Assembly (NCBI GenBank): GCA_965223435.1
Contig: CBDCWQ010000021.1
Span: 620,001 to 684,000 of the forward strand
Reading direction: 5' to 3'
From: CBDCWQ01 sp965223435
Lineage (GTDB): Bacteria > Myxococcota > Kuafuiibacteriia > Kuafuiibacteriales > Kuafuiibacteriaceae
Length of the DNA: 64,000 bases
Shown: positions 27,576 through 36,490 of the stretch, one piece after another
Layout of the letters: each line of letters starts with the position of its first letter
Position numbering within the stretch: position 1 is the stretch's first letter
Position numbers and translations under genes: made by a program
Notes under the pieces: generated by a model
What the model was told of the DNA's origin: nothing
The model's database searches: none
The model's input: only the letters and a program-made list of their open reading frames with translations

Positions 27576-28754
27576 TCATCGGCTGTGGGCGCCTCGTTTG
27601 CTCGAGGAGGTTCGGCGGCCCTCCGGGCGTCTGCCTCCTTCGGCTGGTTTGTTCTCGAAAGAATCCCATTTGGAGTCCGACGCCGATTCGATGCCTTGGA
27701 CACGAAGCGCAAAGTTGCTCGGGTTTGAGGCCTGGCGCATGGCTTCCTCGTAGCTGATGATGCCGCTTTTGTAGTGCGACATCAGGGCCTGATCGAAGGT
27801 TTGCATGCCGTAGGTGATGGTTCCGTCTGCAAGCGCATCGCCGATCTCTTTGGTGCGGTCCTTGTCTTCAATCAGCTCTCGAATTCGGGGCGTGTTGCGC
27901 AATATCTCTAAGGCTGCAACGCGGCCCCGTTCGTCAGAAGTTGGGACGAGGCGTTGGCACACGATGGACGTGAGTGTAGATCCCAGCTGCAACCGAACCT
28001 GGCGTTGCTGATGCGGCGGGAACACAGACACAACCCGGGACACGGTTTCGGTGGCGTCCATGGTGTGTAGCGTCGAGAGAACAAGATGCCCGGTTTCGGC
28101 TGCGAGCAGAGCGGTCTCTATGGTTTCAAGATCTCTCATTTCGCCCACAAGAATGACATCGGGATCCTGCCTGAGCGCAGATTTGAGCGCCTGTCCGAAG
28201 GAAATGGTGTCAACACCGACTTCTCGTTGATTGATGACCGACCGCTTGTCTCGAATCAAAAACTCAATAGGGTCCTCGATGGTCATGATGTGGCAGGTTT
28301 TGTGGCTATTGATGTGATCGATCAGTCCGGCCAGGGTCGTGGATTTGCCGGAACCAGTGGTTCCGGTGACCAGAATAAGACCCCGTTCTTCCATGGCGAT
28401 GGTTTTCATGATGGGGGGCAGCTTCAACTCATCGAGGGACAGCACTTTGAAGGGAATGACACGCAGTACGATGCCTACGGTGCCCCGCTGTTGAAACACA
28501 TTGACACGAAAACGACCGAGACCCGGAACGCCGTACGCGAGGTCGAGCTCGTTAAACTGCTTAAAACGTTCGCGCTGGAAATTGTTCATGATGGACAGTG
28601 CCATCCTGGACATGTCCTCCGGAGAAATACGCTGTCCGTCCTTGAGGGGCACCAGGGAACCGTGGATCCGGAACATCGGTGGGAGGCCTGACTTAAGATG
28701 GATGTCAGAAGCGTTGCCTTTCAGCGCAATGGACAAGATGTCGTTCAGCTCCAT
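27576..28754 (-). CDS. pilT: Type IV pilus retraction ATPase
   Basis: This is the hexameric cytoplasmic ATPase that depolymerises type IV pili and powers twitching or social motility. The N-terminal PAS-like domain opens with the family signature MELNDILSIALKGNASDIHL. Walker A is TGTTGSGKSTT, the Asp box follows in TIEDPIEF, Walker B is VILVGEMRD, and the His box is HLVLSTLHT. The AIRNLIRE-type motif is present as RNTPRIRELIEDK. The start at 28754 matches the family N-terminus and has AGGGG just upstream; an ATG six codons earlier is the alternative. The C-terminus carries an extra basic Arg/Ser-rich tail of about 30 residues. Neighbours are a Ser/Thr kinase downstream and an MglA-like GTPase upstream. 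Confidence 0.96.
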   Translation of the reverse strand: MELNDILSIALKGNASDIHLKSGLPPMFRIHGSLVPLKDGQRISPEDMSRMALSIMNNFQRERFKQFNELDLAYGVPGLGRFRVNVFQQRGTVGIVLRVIPFKVLSLDELKLPPIMKTIAMEERGLILVTGTTGSGKSTTLAGLIDHINSHKTCHIMTIEDPIEFLIRDKRSVINQREVGVDTISFGQALKSALRQDPDVILVGEMRDLETIETALLAAETGHLVLSTLHTMDATETVSRVVSVFPPHQQRQVRLQLGSTLTSIVCQRLVPTSDERGRVAALEILRNTPRIRELIEDKDRTKEIGDALADGTITYGMQTFDQALMSHYKSGIISYEEAMRQASNPSNFALRVQGIESASDSKWDSFENKPAEGGRRPEGRRTSSSKRGAHSR

Positions 28755-29058
28755 CACCCCTAAGGGTAGCATGGGGGTGACATCCGGGGTAGGCGCGGGG
28801 GCTTTGGGTTTTTGATGCGCTTTTTCAGTGCCCTCGTGAATGTCCAGATACAGAATGGTGGGCTGAGTGGGTGCAGTGTGTCCCTAGGACGGAAGAAGCG
28901 GTTTCGGCTGGTTGTTGTCCGGGGGCGGTTTATGTCCGGAGTGGTCGATGGGCCCGCCGCTGGCGATTACGGGTTAACGGCAAAACAAGTTTGCCTTCCC
29001 ATCTTCGCATGAACCTTTGGTTGCTGCGCGCTTCGCTTGCAGGATCAAGATTTGGGGA
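28755..29058. other. 304-bp gap upstream of pilT
   Basis: No frame on either strand looks coded. It must hold the pilT promoter, read on the minus strand. I could not place a convincing -10/-35 or a sigma-54 -24/-12 pair. Confidence 0.5.
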
Positions 29059-29397
29059 TCACTTTTGGTGTTTCATTTTGATGACAACCCCGTGAGACCC
29101 ATGAGACGCGCCCTCCAATCGGGTGAGGTTCGTTTGCCGCTTGGGGTCATTTTTGTTCTCGGGACACTGTCTACAGTGAAAACTTCGCCACCGAACTTCA
29201 GCCGCGAAGGCGAGGCACGTTTGGTAGTGCGTGCATTCCATGGAGCGGCACCGTGGGATTTCGTCGTAGTCGAGATAGGCGATGGGCGTAGGACGGGTGC
29301 CCAGCGGAAGGTGAACAAGATCGATGACCTCGGCGTCGCTTTGGGTGTCGCGTACAATCGCCAGCGCTGCGTTCGCGCGTTTGTTGGGAGCCCCCAC
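29059..29397 (-). CDS. Small Cys-rich, probably zinc-binding protein
   Basis: The product is 112 residues with a GTG start; an in-frame TAG five codons upstream limits the N-terminus. The core CRSMECTHYQTCLAFAAEVRW followed by CRQCP gives five cysteines in CxxxxC-x5-C and CxxC spacing, with a His and aromatic residues. That pattern is consistent with a zinc ribbon or treble-clef knuckle. The N-terminal 50 residues could bind a partner. No DNA-binding helix is evident. Its position between pilT and the MglA-like GTPase, on the same strand, suggests involvement in the same module. Function unknown. Confidence 0.65.
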   Translation of the reverse strand: MGAPNKRANAALAIVRDTQSDAEVIDLVHLPLGTRPTPIAYLDYDEIPRCRSMECTHYQTCLAFAAEVRWRSFHCRQCPENKNDPKRQTNLTRLEGASHGSHGVVIKMKHQK

Positions 29398-29630
29398 AGT
29401 CTTGATAGTCTAGCATACGATGCCGGTCTCGCACCGCCCATTGTCGTCTTCCGATGGAAAACCATTTCGAAAACTGCGTACTTCTGGCATGTGCGGACAA
29501 AGATGAGAATGAAGTGTTGACTCTCTGGGCGTTGCCGTGAACGGGCTGCCGAGGGGGAACGTCGCGGCCTTTCAAGCTTGCGCTTTGCGCATGGCTGCGA
29601 TGCGCGCGAATGGACCGCAATGCCCTGCTT

Positions 29631-30602
29631 TTAAGGTTCGGTTTGACTGGCCAGTATTTCTCGGATTTCTTGGTTCTCTTTTCCCAGTCGGGTCAGTTCG
29701 CCCTCCAGAGCGCTGAGCCGTTCGGCCATCTGACCTTGCATGAGTGCGAGACTTTGAAACTCTTCGAGAACCATTTCGGTGCTGATCTTGGCCGGAGAAG
29801 GGCCGGCCGTCCGAACCGGGCTCGCCCGGCGAGGCGGGCGTTTTGGCGCGGGGGCATGACCATTGCCGTCGGTGCGCGCTGGGGGGGGCGGAGGGCCGGC
29901 CGTGGGTTTGGGGATTGTGTTGAGCGGCGCCGTAGGCGCGCGCGTGGGTGGAGGCGGTGGTGTTGATTGCTGTCGGCTGCCGGGGCGTGGCGGCGCGCCG
30001 CCCGCCAGCTGGGTTTTTCCACCGGCGCGTACATGATTGAAGACTTCGAGCGTGATGTGCCGCAAGGTTTCCAAGACGCCTTGACCTTGCGGTGCGATGG
30101 CAGACACTGCTTTTTGTCCCCCGAGGTTCAAGGTTGCGCTGAGTTCTGCCTCTGGAATCAGCTTGGGCAGATCTCTTTTATTCCACTGATAGACCAGTGG
30201 CATCTTTTCGAAATCGAGTCCGTTGGCGACGAGGTTTTCCTTGAGGTCCTGAAGAGACTGGCGATTCTCGTCCATCATGTGGTCTTGCGAGTCCGCAACA
30301 AAAACCACGCCGTCCGTGCCGCGTAGAACAAGCTTTCGCGTTTGAGAGTAATAGATCTGACCCGGTACGGTGAAAAGACGGACCATAAATTTCATGCCGC
30401 CGATCGTGCCGAGGTTGAGCGGCAGCAAGTCGAAATAGATGGTGCGGTCGGTCTCGGTCGCGACCGAGAGCAGTTCGCTTCTGGTGTCCGGGCGCATCTT
30501 CGCGTGAATTTGCTGCAAATTTGTGGTCTTGCCGCACCTGCCTGGGCCGTAATAAACGATTTTTGCGATCAGTTCGCGGGACTTGTAGTTGTACGTCGGC
30601 AT
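29631..30602 (-). CDS. MglA-like small GTPase with Pro-rich and coiled-coil extension
   Basis: The GTPase domain (about residues 1-195) begins MPTYNYKSRELIAKIVYYGP, very close to MglA. P-loop GPGRCGKTT, switch II region TVPGQ and the guanine-specificity motif NKRD are all present. MglA-type GTPases set cell polarity and control type IV pili and gliding from the leading pole, in keeping with pilT nearby. Unlike canonical MglA (about 195 residues), this protein adds about 75 Pro/Arg-rich residues and then a predicted coiled coil (EMVLEEFQSLALMQGQMAER through the C-terminus). The start at 30602 matches MglA N-termini; an in-frame start at 30656 is less likely. No adjacent mglB (Roadblock) gene is seen. 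Confidence 0.9.
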   Translation of the reverse strand: MPTYNYKSRELIAKIVYYGPGRCGKTTNLQQIHAKMRPDTRSELLSVATETDRTIYFDLLPLNLGTIGGMKFMVRLFTVPGQIYYSQTRKLVLRGTDGVVFVADSQDHMMDENRQSLQDLKENLVANGLDFEKMPLVYQWNKRDLPKLIPEAELSATLNLGGQKAVSAIAPQGQGVLETLRHITLEVFNHVRAGGKTQLAGGAPPRPGSRQQSTPPPPPTRAPTAPLNTIPKPTAGPPPPPARTDGNGHAPAPKRPPRRASPVRTAGPSPAKISTEMVLEEFQSLALMQGQMAERLSALEGELTRLGKENQEIREILASQTEP

Positions 30603-30786
30603 TCGTTTGTTCGTGTGAGGTTTGCAAAGTCTCCAATCCTCCTGAACTCCGGTCAAGGTCGGTGAGGAGGACCCCCTTGTCGTCGGTCAGGGGTGAGGTA
30701 GGTCACAGCGCCTGCCCGGCGCACATCGGTCTGGGGTTGCGGGCAGAAACCCTGTGGCGCAAGAATGCCCGGAGCGCGCCCTTAGG

Positions 30787-32316
30787 CTAGGGGATTGGGG
30801 GCCGATCGCGCCTTCGGGCCACCTCGATGAGCGCCATCTGGGCACGCGGGTCTGGGAAAGAAACCAGCGCGCGTGACAAGGCGAGCATCTCAGCGGGCGG
30901 CGGTGAGGGCTCTGTGCGATAGGCGGCCATGAGCGCTGGCAGGGTGCGTGGGTCTCGAAGCTGGCTGAGTTTTTCGATCAACTCCAACCGCAGGGGAAGA
31001 AGCCCCGGTCTATTGCCGTCGGTCCACGGGTTGGCAGCAAGCATGGTTGCGATGTTGGGACCGGCTTCCATGCCGGAGTCCGCCACCAGGGGAACCACCG
31101 CTTTTTGAAGGCGGGCGTCGGGGTGGATGCGGAACATGGTGACCTTGTCCTGGAGGCGATCGGCAAAATACTCGGCCAAAACGCGGCACGCCAGGCCGCG
31201 AAGCCGCCCGTCGTTGTTGTTGTCTGCCACGTAACTGAGCATCCGGTCCGGTAGATCCTCGCCGCTGATCTGTCTCAGTGTTTGTCGGGCAACGGCGGCC
31301 AGGCGGCGGTCGCTTCCTCGCGCGAGGGCTTGGATCTCGGGCTCGAGCCATGCGGGCGCGGCCATGCCGAGTGCTCTCAGCGCCCGGATTCGCTGGGATT
31401 TTTGCGGCGCGGTGAGCCCTTCGCGACCCTCTTGGATTTCTTGGGCGATGCGTGCTTCCGATTTGATGGTCTTGCGTTTTCGGTACTCTTGTCCCAGTTC
31501 GCGGGAGCGCTTGTCGCGCAGATGCAGGTATAAGGCTGCGCGCCACGCGGGTGTGTCTTCTGCAAGGAGAAACTCGCGGCCGAGCGCCCCTACGCCCATG
31601 GTGCCATCATCGCCCTCGGCGAGACGTTCTTTGGTTCCCGGTAGGGTGACCAGCGCAAAGTCCCACGGGATCTGGGCGGTGCTGAACTGTTCGACTGCGG
31701 CCTCAATGCCGATCTGTCCGATCCCTTCTCGTTTTGCCGCCCGTTGCACGACGCGTGGGGAGGCTTCGATGAGGCGCTGGCGATCGCCTTCGGGTTCGAG
31801 CGCACGGGTCGATCGCACCGGAGGCCCTTCGTCGGTTTCGTCCGCAAAAATAAAGCCGTGAAGGGTGCACACGTAGCGACCGATGCCCTCGGCATCGATG
31901 GTGAGTCGCGCGTTGGGCCCAGACGGTAAGAGCGCCAAGATGTCCAGCTCTCGTTGCATCAGGTCGACGGTGATGTTGCGCGACTGGTAGGTGGGCTCGA
32001 TTTCATCGAATCCCCGGTGAATCTCGAGTGACCCGTCGCGTCCGTGGGCAAAAGCCCGTGACCCCGTCCACACAGGCGCCCCGTTTCGGGCAATGCCGAC
32101 CAAGGTCAGCTCCACCGCTTGGTCCGGTGCGGCGCGGACTTCGACCGCAAAGGCGCGTACGCCCGGAAAACCGGGCTGAAAAAGCTGCGAAAGTCCCCTC
32201 AGCCCCACGCGTGCGCCCATCAGGCGCTTGAGTGCCAGCTCGGCGCTGGGCGCCAGCGGAGGTCCTTCTCCAACCCCCTCAAGGAGTCTGCCTACCTTGG
32301 GGTCCTCGGGTTTCAT
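30787..32316 (-). CDS. HEAT-like repeat protein, unknown function
   Basis: The product is 509 residues with no signal peptide, so it is probably cytoplasmic. The N-terminal part (about 1-200) is beta-rich. From about residue 300 on, repeated helical pairs (RIRALRALGMAAPAWLEPEI, RRLAAVARQTLRQIS, GLACRVLAEYFADRL, LRDPRTLPALMAAY) look like HEAT/Armadillo repeats, a protein-interaction scaffold. It lies 130-185 bp upstream of the MglA-like gene, same strand, so a common transcript is likely. No catalytic motif is visible. Confidence 0.65.
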   Translation of the reverse strand: MKPEDPKVGRLLEGVGEGPPLAPSAELALKRLMGARVGLRGLSQLFQPGFPGVRAFAVEVRAAPDQAVELTLVGIARNGAPVWTGSRAFAHGRDGSLEIHRGFDEIEPTYQSRNITVDLMQRELDILALLPSGPNARLTIDAEGIGRYVCTLHGFIFADETDEGPPVRSTRALEPEGDRQRLIEASPRVVQRAAKREGIGQIGIEAAVEQFSTAQIPWDFALVTLPGTKERLAEGDDGTMGVGALGREFLLAEDTPAWRAALYLHLRDKRSRELGQEYRKRKTIKSEARIAQEIQEGREGLTAPQKSQRIRALRALGMAAPAWLEPEIQALARGSDRRLAAVARQTLRQISGEDLPDRMLSYVADNNNDGRLRGLACRVLAEYFADRLQDKVTMFRIHPDARLQKAVVPLVADSGMEAGPNIATMLAANPWTDGNRPGLLPLRLELIEKLSQLRDPRTLPALMAAYRTEPSPPPAEMLALSRALVSFPDPRAQMALIEVARRRDRPPIP

Positions 32317-32513
32317 CGAAAAGCGATGTACTCCAGAGCCCGACGCCGAAAAAGTCGAGAACGAGATTTTCCTGCGTCGTTCGCTGCGCGTGGCTTTCGA
32401 ATACCCTAGGGTTTACGACCGAACGACACGATTTCGCGCCCACCGGACGCTTTTGAACGCCCGTCGATCTCGGTATCTTGGTGGCAGCTCTGCCCGGGGG
32501 CTCCTTCCCGACC

Positions 32514-33905
32514 ATGAATCTACGAACGCGATTTCGAGCTCTCGGGCGATTCATGGGCGATGCGTTGTGGTCTCGGGAAACCCGGAAGATGCCGTTTTGG
32601 CATCAGCTCGGGTTTTTGGTGCTCAAGACCCTCTACATTGTGGCGACCGGCGTTCGCCGTGAGCGGCTGAAGTTGCGGGCCGGGGCGTTAACCTACGTGT
32701 CTTTGTTGTCTTTGGTTCCCGCGGTGGCGGTGATGTTTTCGGTCTTTGCTGCTTTCGGGGGCATGGAGGAAGTCCGCAAGCGCTTGGCCGAAACCATTGT
32801 GGGGGTCATCGCGGTTCGCGATCAGGCCCAGATTCTTGGTTACCTCGAGCAGTTTGTGGGCAATGTCCATGCGGGCAAGCTCGGCGCGGCTGGGGTGGTG
32901 ATTTTGCTGTTCACCGCTTTGTCGCTGCTCACCAACATTGAGAAGTCGTTTAACGACATCTTTGGTCTCACGGAGGATCGCACGTGGCTTCGGCGGTTCT
33001 TGGTCTACTGGGTTTTGCTGACGGTGGGGCCACCGCTTTTGGGGTTCTCCCTGTCGGTGACCACTGCGTTTCTCGCCAGCGACGCGTTGCGGACGTTCTC
33101 GTCGGGCTTCAGCTTGTTGTTCGACGTCGGGCCTTCGCTGGTCGTTTGGTCGTTTTTCACGCTCCTTTATTTGATTCTCCCCAACACCCGCGTTTCGGTT
33201 CGGGCGGCCGCTGCCGGGGGTTTTGTGGCCGGAGGCTTTTGGCTTGGGGCGCAAAAGCTGTATGCGCTCTATGCGAGCTACGCCGTAGGTTATGCGACCA
33301 TCTACGGCTCTTTAGGGGCGGTTCCCCTCTTCATCCTGTGGATCTATGTGAGTTGGTTGGTTACCCTTCTTGGGGCCACCTTGACCTACGCCCTTCAGTC
33401 GGCTTCGACGTACGAGCCCGAGGGAAAACGGCTGAAGACCTTGGCGCCGCGGGTCGCGGAGTTTGTGGCCGTGCGGCTTATGGCGAGTGTGTGTCGGTCC
33501 TATGATGCGGGCCAAGGCCCACGAGGGACGGCGGAGCTTCTGGGAGAAATAGGCGTGGCGCCTAAGAGGGTTCGCCAGTTGCTTCAAGAGTTGGCCGCGG
33601 GCGGTTTGTTGGTCGCGGTCGAAGGTCCCGCGGGTCCTACCGGGTACCTGCCGGGAAGGCCGTCTGCCACCATTTTTGTTGGAGACGTTTTGAAGTTGGT
33701 GCGGATGGGTCCCCACGGGGCACCGTTTCTTGAGAACCGGGAGGGTGACAAAAGCCCCGTCCTTGAAGTGCTGAATTCGATCGAACGGGCGGTGGCTTCT
33801 GAAGGTCAAAAAGTATCCATGGCCCAGCTGGCAACGGCCCTGTCCTCTGAGGACCCTGTGTTGTCTTCGAGCGAGGACGCCGCGGTTCTGCCTGATGCGC
33901 TCTAA
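32514..33905 (+). CDS. YihY/BrkB-family inner-membrane protein
   Basis: The product is 463 residues. The YihY/BrkB core covers about residues 30-310 and has six membrane helices with the family-typical opening RAGALTYVSLLSLVPAVAVM and the segment KSFNDIFG. A later helix ends FILWIYVSWLVTLLGA. The family is of unsettled function, sometimes described as a transporter or envelope protein. An extra cytoplasmic C-terminus (about 320-463) contains a winged-helix-like segment (ELLGEIGVAPKRVRQLLQEL), absent from the short family members. ATG 32514 is the start; the frame open to 32478 adds no membrane signal. The gene is divergent from the HEAT protein, with a 197-bp shared upstream region. Confidence 0.9.
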   Translation: MNLRTRFRALGRFMGDALWSRETRKMPFWHQLGFLVLKTLYIVATGVRRERLKLRAGALTYVSLLSLVPAVAVMFSVFAAFGGMEEVRKRLAETIVGVIAVRDQAQILGYLEQFVGNVHAGKLGAAGVVILLFTALSLLTNIEKSFNDIFGLTEDRTWLRRFLVYWVLLTVGPPLLGFSLSVTTAFLASDALRTFSSGFSLLFDVGPSLVVWSFFTLLYLILPNTRVSVRAAAAGGFVAGGFWLGAQKLYALYASYAVGYATIYGSLGAVPLFILWIYVSWLVTLLGATLTYALQSASTYEPEGKRLKTLAPRVAEFVAVRLMASVCRSYDAGQGPRGTAELLGEIGVAPKRVRQLLQELAAGGLLVAVEGPAGPTGYLPGRPSATIFVGDVLKLVRMGPHGAPFLENREGDKSPVLEVLNSIERAVASEGQKVSMAQLATALSSEDPVLSSSEDAAVLPDAL

Positions 33906-34030
33906 CCCCTCGGCTCGCTTGCGTGGGTTAAGGATGGGCAGCCGACCCGGTTGCGACCGAAGTGAGCCGAGGGACTTCAGCAGAAGTTTGGTTGACGGGG
34001 GTCTTCCGACCAAGGTGAGGTCCGCCGCCG

Positions 34031-36448
34031 ATGTTTACGTTCGCCTTGATGTGGATGCTCCAAGGGGCCATCGCCGTGCCCTCTTTGCCCCGGTTTCCAG
34101 CCGACGTCGACGATGTCCACGCGCTGACCGCCAACCCCGCAGGTCTGGGCTTCCTACCGGGGGCCGATTTGCGCTTGGCCTACGGGCGACGAGACGCCCG
34201 CGATGGTCTGGGGGTCTTGGGCGGTGTTCGTCTGGTCGAGTCGCTCCACAGCGCGTTTTCGGTTGGGGTGCGTTACAGCTACGACCGCGGGCCGAACGAG
34301 ACCGAGCAGCAGCGTTTGTCTTTGGGGGCCGGGTTTCGGCTAGACCAATTCAGCTTTGGGTTGAGCTGGGATCGAACGTGGCCGTTCTCTGGGGATAGAA
34401 AGAGTGTTGTCTCTTTAGGCTTTCAGCACCGGATCTGGTCTTGGCTGTCGATGGGGGCTTTGGTTCGCGATGTCGCCCAGCATGCGGACCGCCGGCGTTA
34501 TGACCTCGGACTGGCGCTTCGCCCCTTTGGGGACCGCTTTTTGGCCTCCGGTCGGTGGCGGCTTCGACAGAGTCAGCCGGTCAACAAGGATACGCTCGAT
34601 GTGGCCGTTCGTTTGGCCTACGAGCCGGTGGATGGCCTTCTATTGGGCGTAGAAACCAACCAGGACCTCGATGTGAGTGGCCACGTGATGTTCACCTTTG
34701 GCCGGTGGTCGTTGTCCGCCCTGGCGAGCCAGTTCGGTCCCGGGAGCAGTTTTGGGTCGGAACTCGCCTTTTACTCCGATCTGAAGCCCGCGCTTTTTCC
34801 GGTGCCGAAGCTGGTCTTGATCGAGCTCGATGGGACATTGGAGACGGCCCCACGCCTGAATCTTGTGCGCCGGGCCTTCGAGGTGGATCGCTATGGCAGT
34901 GCGGTTTTGGCGCTCGAAGCGGTGTCGACCTCCGAACAGGTGGCTGGCGTGGTGGTTCGTATTCAAGAGCTGCCCATCGGATGGGGGAAGGCCGAGGAGC
35001 TTCGTCGGGGGATCAAGAAGATCATCCATTCGGGGCGAAGAGTAGATTGTCAGCTGCTCGGTTCTGATGATCTCGCCTACTACGTCGCGTCGGCCTGCAC
35101 CTCGATCATTGTGCCCCCGGCGCTCATGCTGGAGATCGACGGACTGTCGGCGGAGGTTTTGTTTTTCAGGTCGGGGTTGGAGCGCCTGGGTGTACGGGTG
35201 TTTGTCGAGCGTCGGGGGCGCTTCAAGAGTGCGCCCGAGGCGTTTACCCACCAGGAAATGAGTGCGCCCCATCGTGAAGCGCTCACCCACTACGTGGACG
35301 AGGTGTATCAATCGTTGGTTCGCGGGGTGTCCGAAGGCCGTTCGCTTGCGTCCGAGGCGGTGGAGGCCGTGGTCCGCGAGGGAACCATGACGGCGACCCA
35401 AGCGCGCGCCCGAGGTTTTGTCGACCATCTCCTCTACGATGATCAGCTCGAGAAACACCTGGCGAAAATGTATGGTGGTGCCGTTCACTGGGCCTCAGCC
35501 GGCGCCCCGCTCAACCCGATGAGGGCTTCATGGTCGGGCCGGCCACGGATCGCGGTCATTCATGTGGATGCGCCGATCACGGGGGGAGAATCGCGCGTGC
35601 TTCCGATGGCGCTCGGACAGACAGCGGGCGCAAAAACCATCATGGAGGCGCTCGGGTTGGCCAAGCGCGACCCAAGCATTCGTGCGGTCGTGCTGCGGGT
35701 GGATACGCCGGGCGGGGACGCCTTGGCGTCGGATGTGATCGCGCGTGCGGTGCAAGAACTGGACGCGGTCAAGCCGGTCATCGCCAGCTTTGGCGATCTC
35801 GCCGCCAGCGGTGGCTATTACGTCGCCGCCCCCACCCGCCGGATTTTCGCGGAGGCCACGACCTTGACCGGATCTATCGGAGTGTTCTCCTTGGGGGTTT
35901 CCTTGGAGGGGCTGATGGAACGGCTTGGTGTTTCCATGTCTGAGGTTCGGCGTGGTCCCTTGGCGGGACGTGGTTCTTGGCGTCGTGACCCCAGCCCGCT
36001 GGAGCAGGAGGCCACCCGGAGAGGGGTCGATGCGGCCTACGCTCAGTTTTTGCGGGTTGTTGCGCGCGGACGCGGCCAGTCTGTCGCCGCGGTACGCGAG
36101 GTCGCGGAGGGAAGGATTTGGAGCGGCCGGGCGGCGCTTGAGCGCGGGGTGGTCGACGAGCTCGGGGGCCTCGTTCAGGCCATCGCCTGGGCCAAAAAAG
36201 AGGCCGGTATCGAGGCTCAAGAACGGGTCGAGGTGATTGTGCTGCCCGGAGATCCGCTTCAGGTGCCGGCCCCTATCCGGACCCTCGCGTCGGCGCGCGA
36301 TTCGGATTCAACGGGTGACTTCCATCACTTGGGATCTCTGTTGGGTGGGGTGGGGCGCTGGGCTCCGGTGTTCTTAGGGCTTTCTCGGGTGGGAGGGTTT
36401 GGGCGCCGCGGTCTCGCGTTGTTGCCGTTCCTCCTTCAGATCGACTGA
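34031..36448 (+). CDS. sppA: Signal peptide peptidase SppA with barrel-like N-terminal domain
   Basis: The product is 805 residues. Residues about 270-780 form a double-domain SppA (67K type, S49). The catalytic lysine is K399 in RGRFKSAPE and the nucleophile is S593 in LAASGGYYVA, the Lys/Ser dyad that cleaves leftover signal peptides in the membrane. The N-terminal 250 residues are not part of ordinary SppA. They start with a signal-like MFTFALMWMLQGAIA, then NPAGLGFLPGADLRLAYG and many amphipathic strands, as in PorV/FadL-like outer-membrane barrels. The SppA domains might therefore be periplasmic and tethered to the outer membrane. An ATG at 34031 has AAGGTGAGG upstream. Confidence 0.9.
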   Translation: MFTFALMWMLQGAIAVPSLPRFPADVDDVHALTANPAGLGFLPGADLRLAYGRRDARDGLGVLGGVRLVESLHSAFSVGVRYSYDRGPNETEQQRLSLGAGFRLDQFSFGLSWDRTWPFSGDRKSVVSLGFQHRIWSWLSMGALVRDVAQHADRRRYDLGLALRPFGDRFLASGRWRLRQSQPVNKDTLDVAVRLAYEPVDGLLLGVETNQDLDVSGHVMFTFGRWSLSALASQFGPGSSFGSELAFYSDLKPALFPVPKLVLIELDGTLETAPRLNLVRRAFEVDRYGSAVLALEAVSTSEQVAGVVVRIQELPIGWGKAEELRRGIKKIIHSGRRVDCQLLGSDDLAYYVASACTSIIVPPALMLEIDGLSAEVLFFRSGLERLGVRVFVERRGRFKSAPEAFTHQEMSAPHREALTHYVDEVYQSLVRGVSEGRSLASEAVEAVVREGTMTATQARARGFVDHLLYDDQLEKHLAKMYGGAVHWASAGAPLNPMRASWSGRPRIAVIHVDAPITGGESRVLPMALGQTAGAKTIMEALGLAKRDPSIRAVVLRVDTPGGDALASDVIARAVQELDAVKPVIASFGDLAASGGYYVAAPTRRIFAEATTLTGSIGVFSLGVSLEGLMERLGVSMSEVRRGPLAGRGSWRRDPSPLEQEATRRGVDAAYAQFLRVVARGRGQSVAAVREVAEGRIWSGRAALERGVVDELGGLVQAIAWAKKEAGIEAQERVEVIVLPGDPLQVPAPIRTLASARDSDSTGDFHHLGSLLGGVGRWAPVFLGLSRVGGFGRRGLALLPFLLQID

Positions 36449-36490
36449 GTGCTCTAGGAGTGTTATGGGTCCGCCACAGCCCGAGACGAG

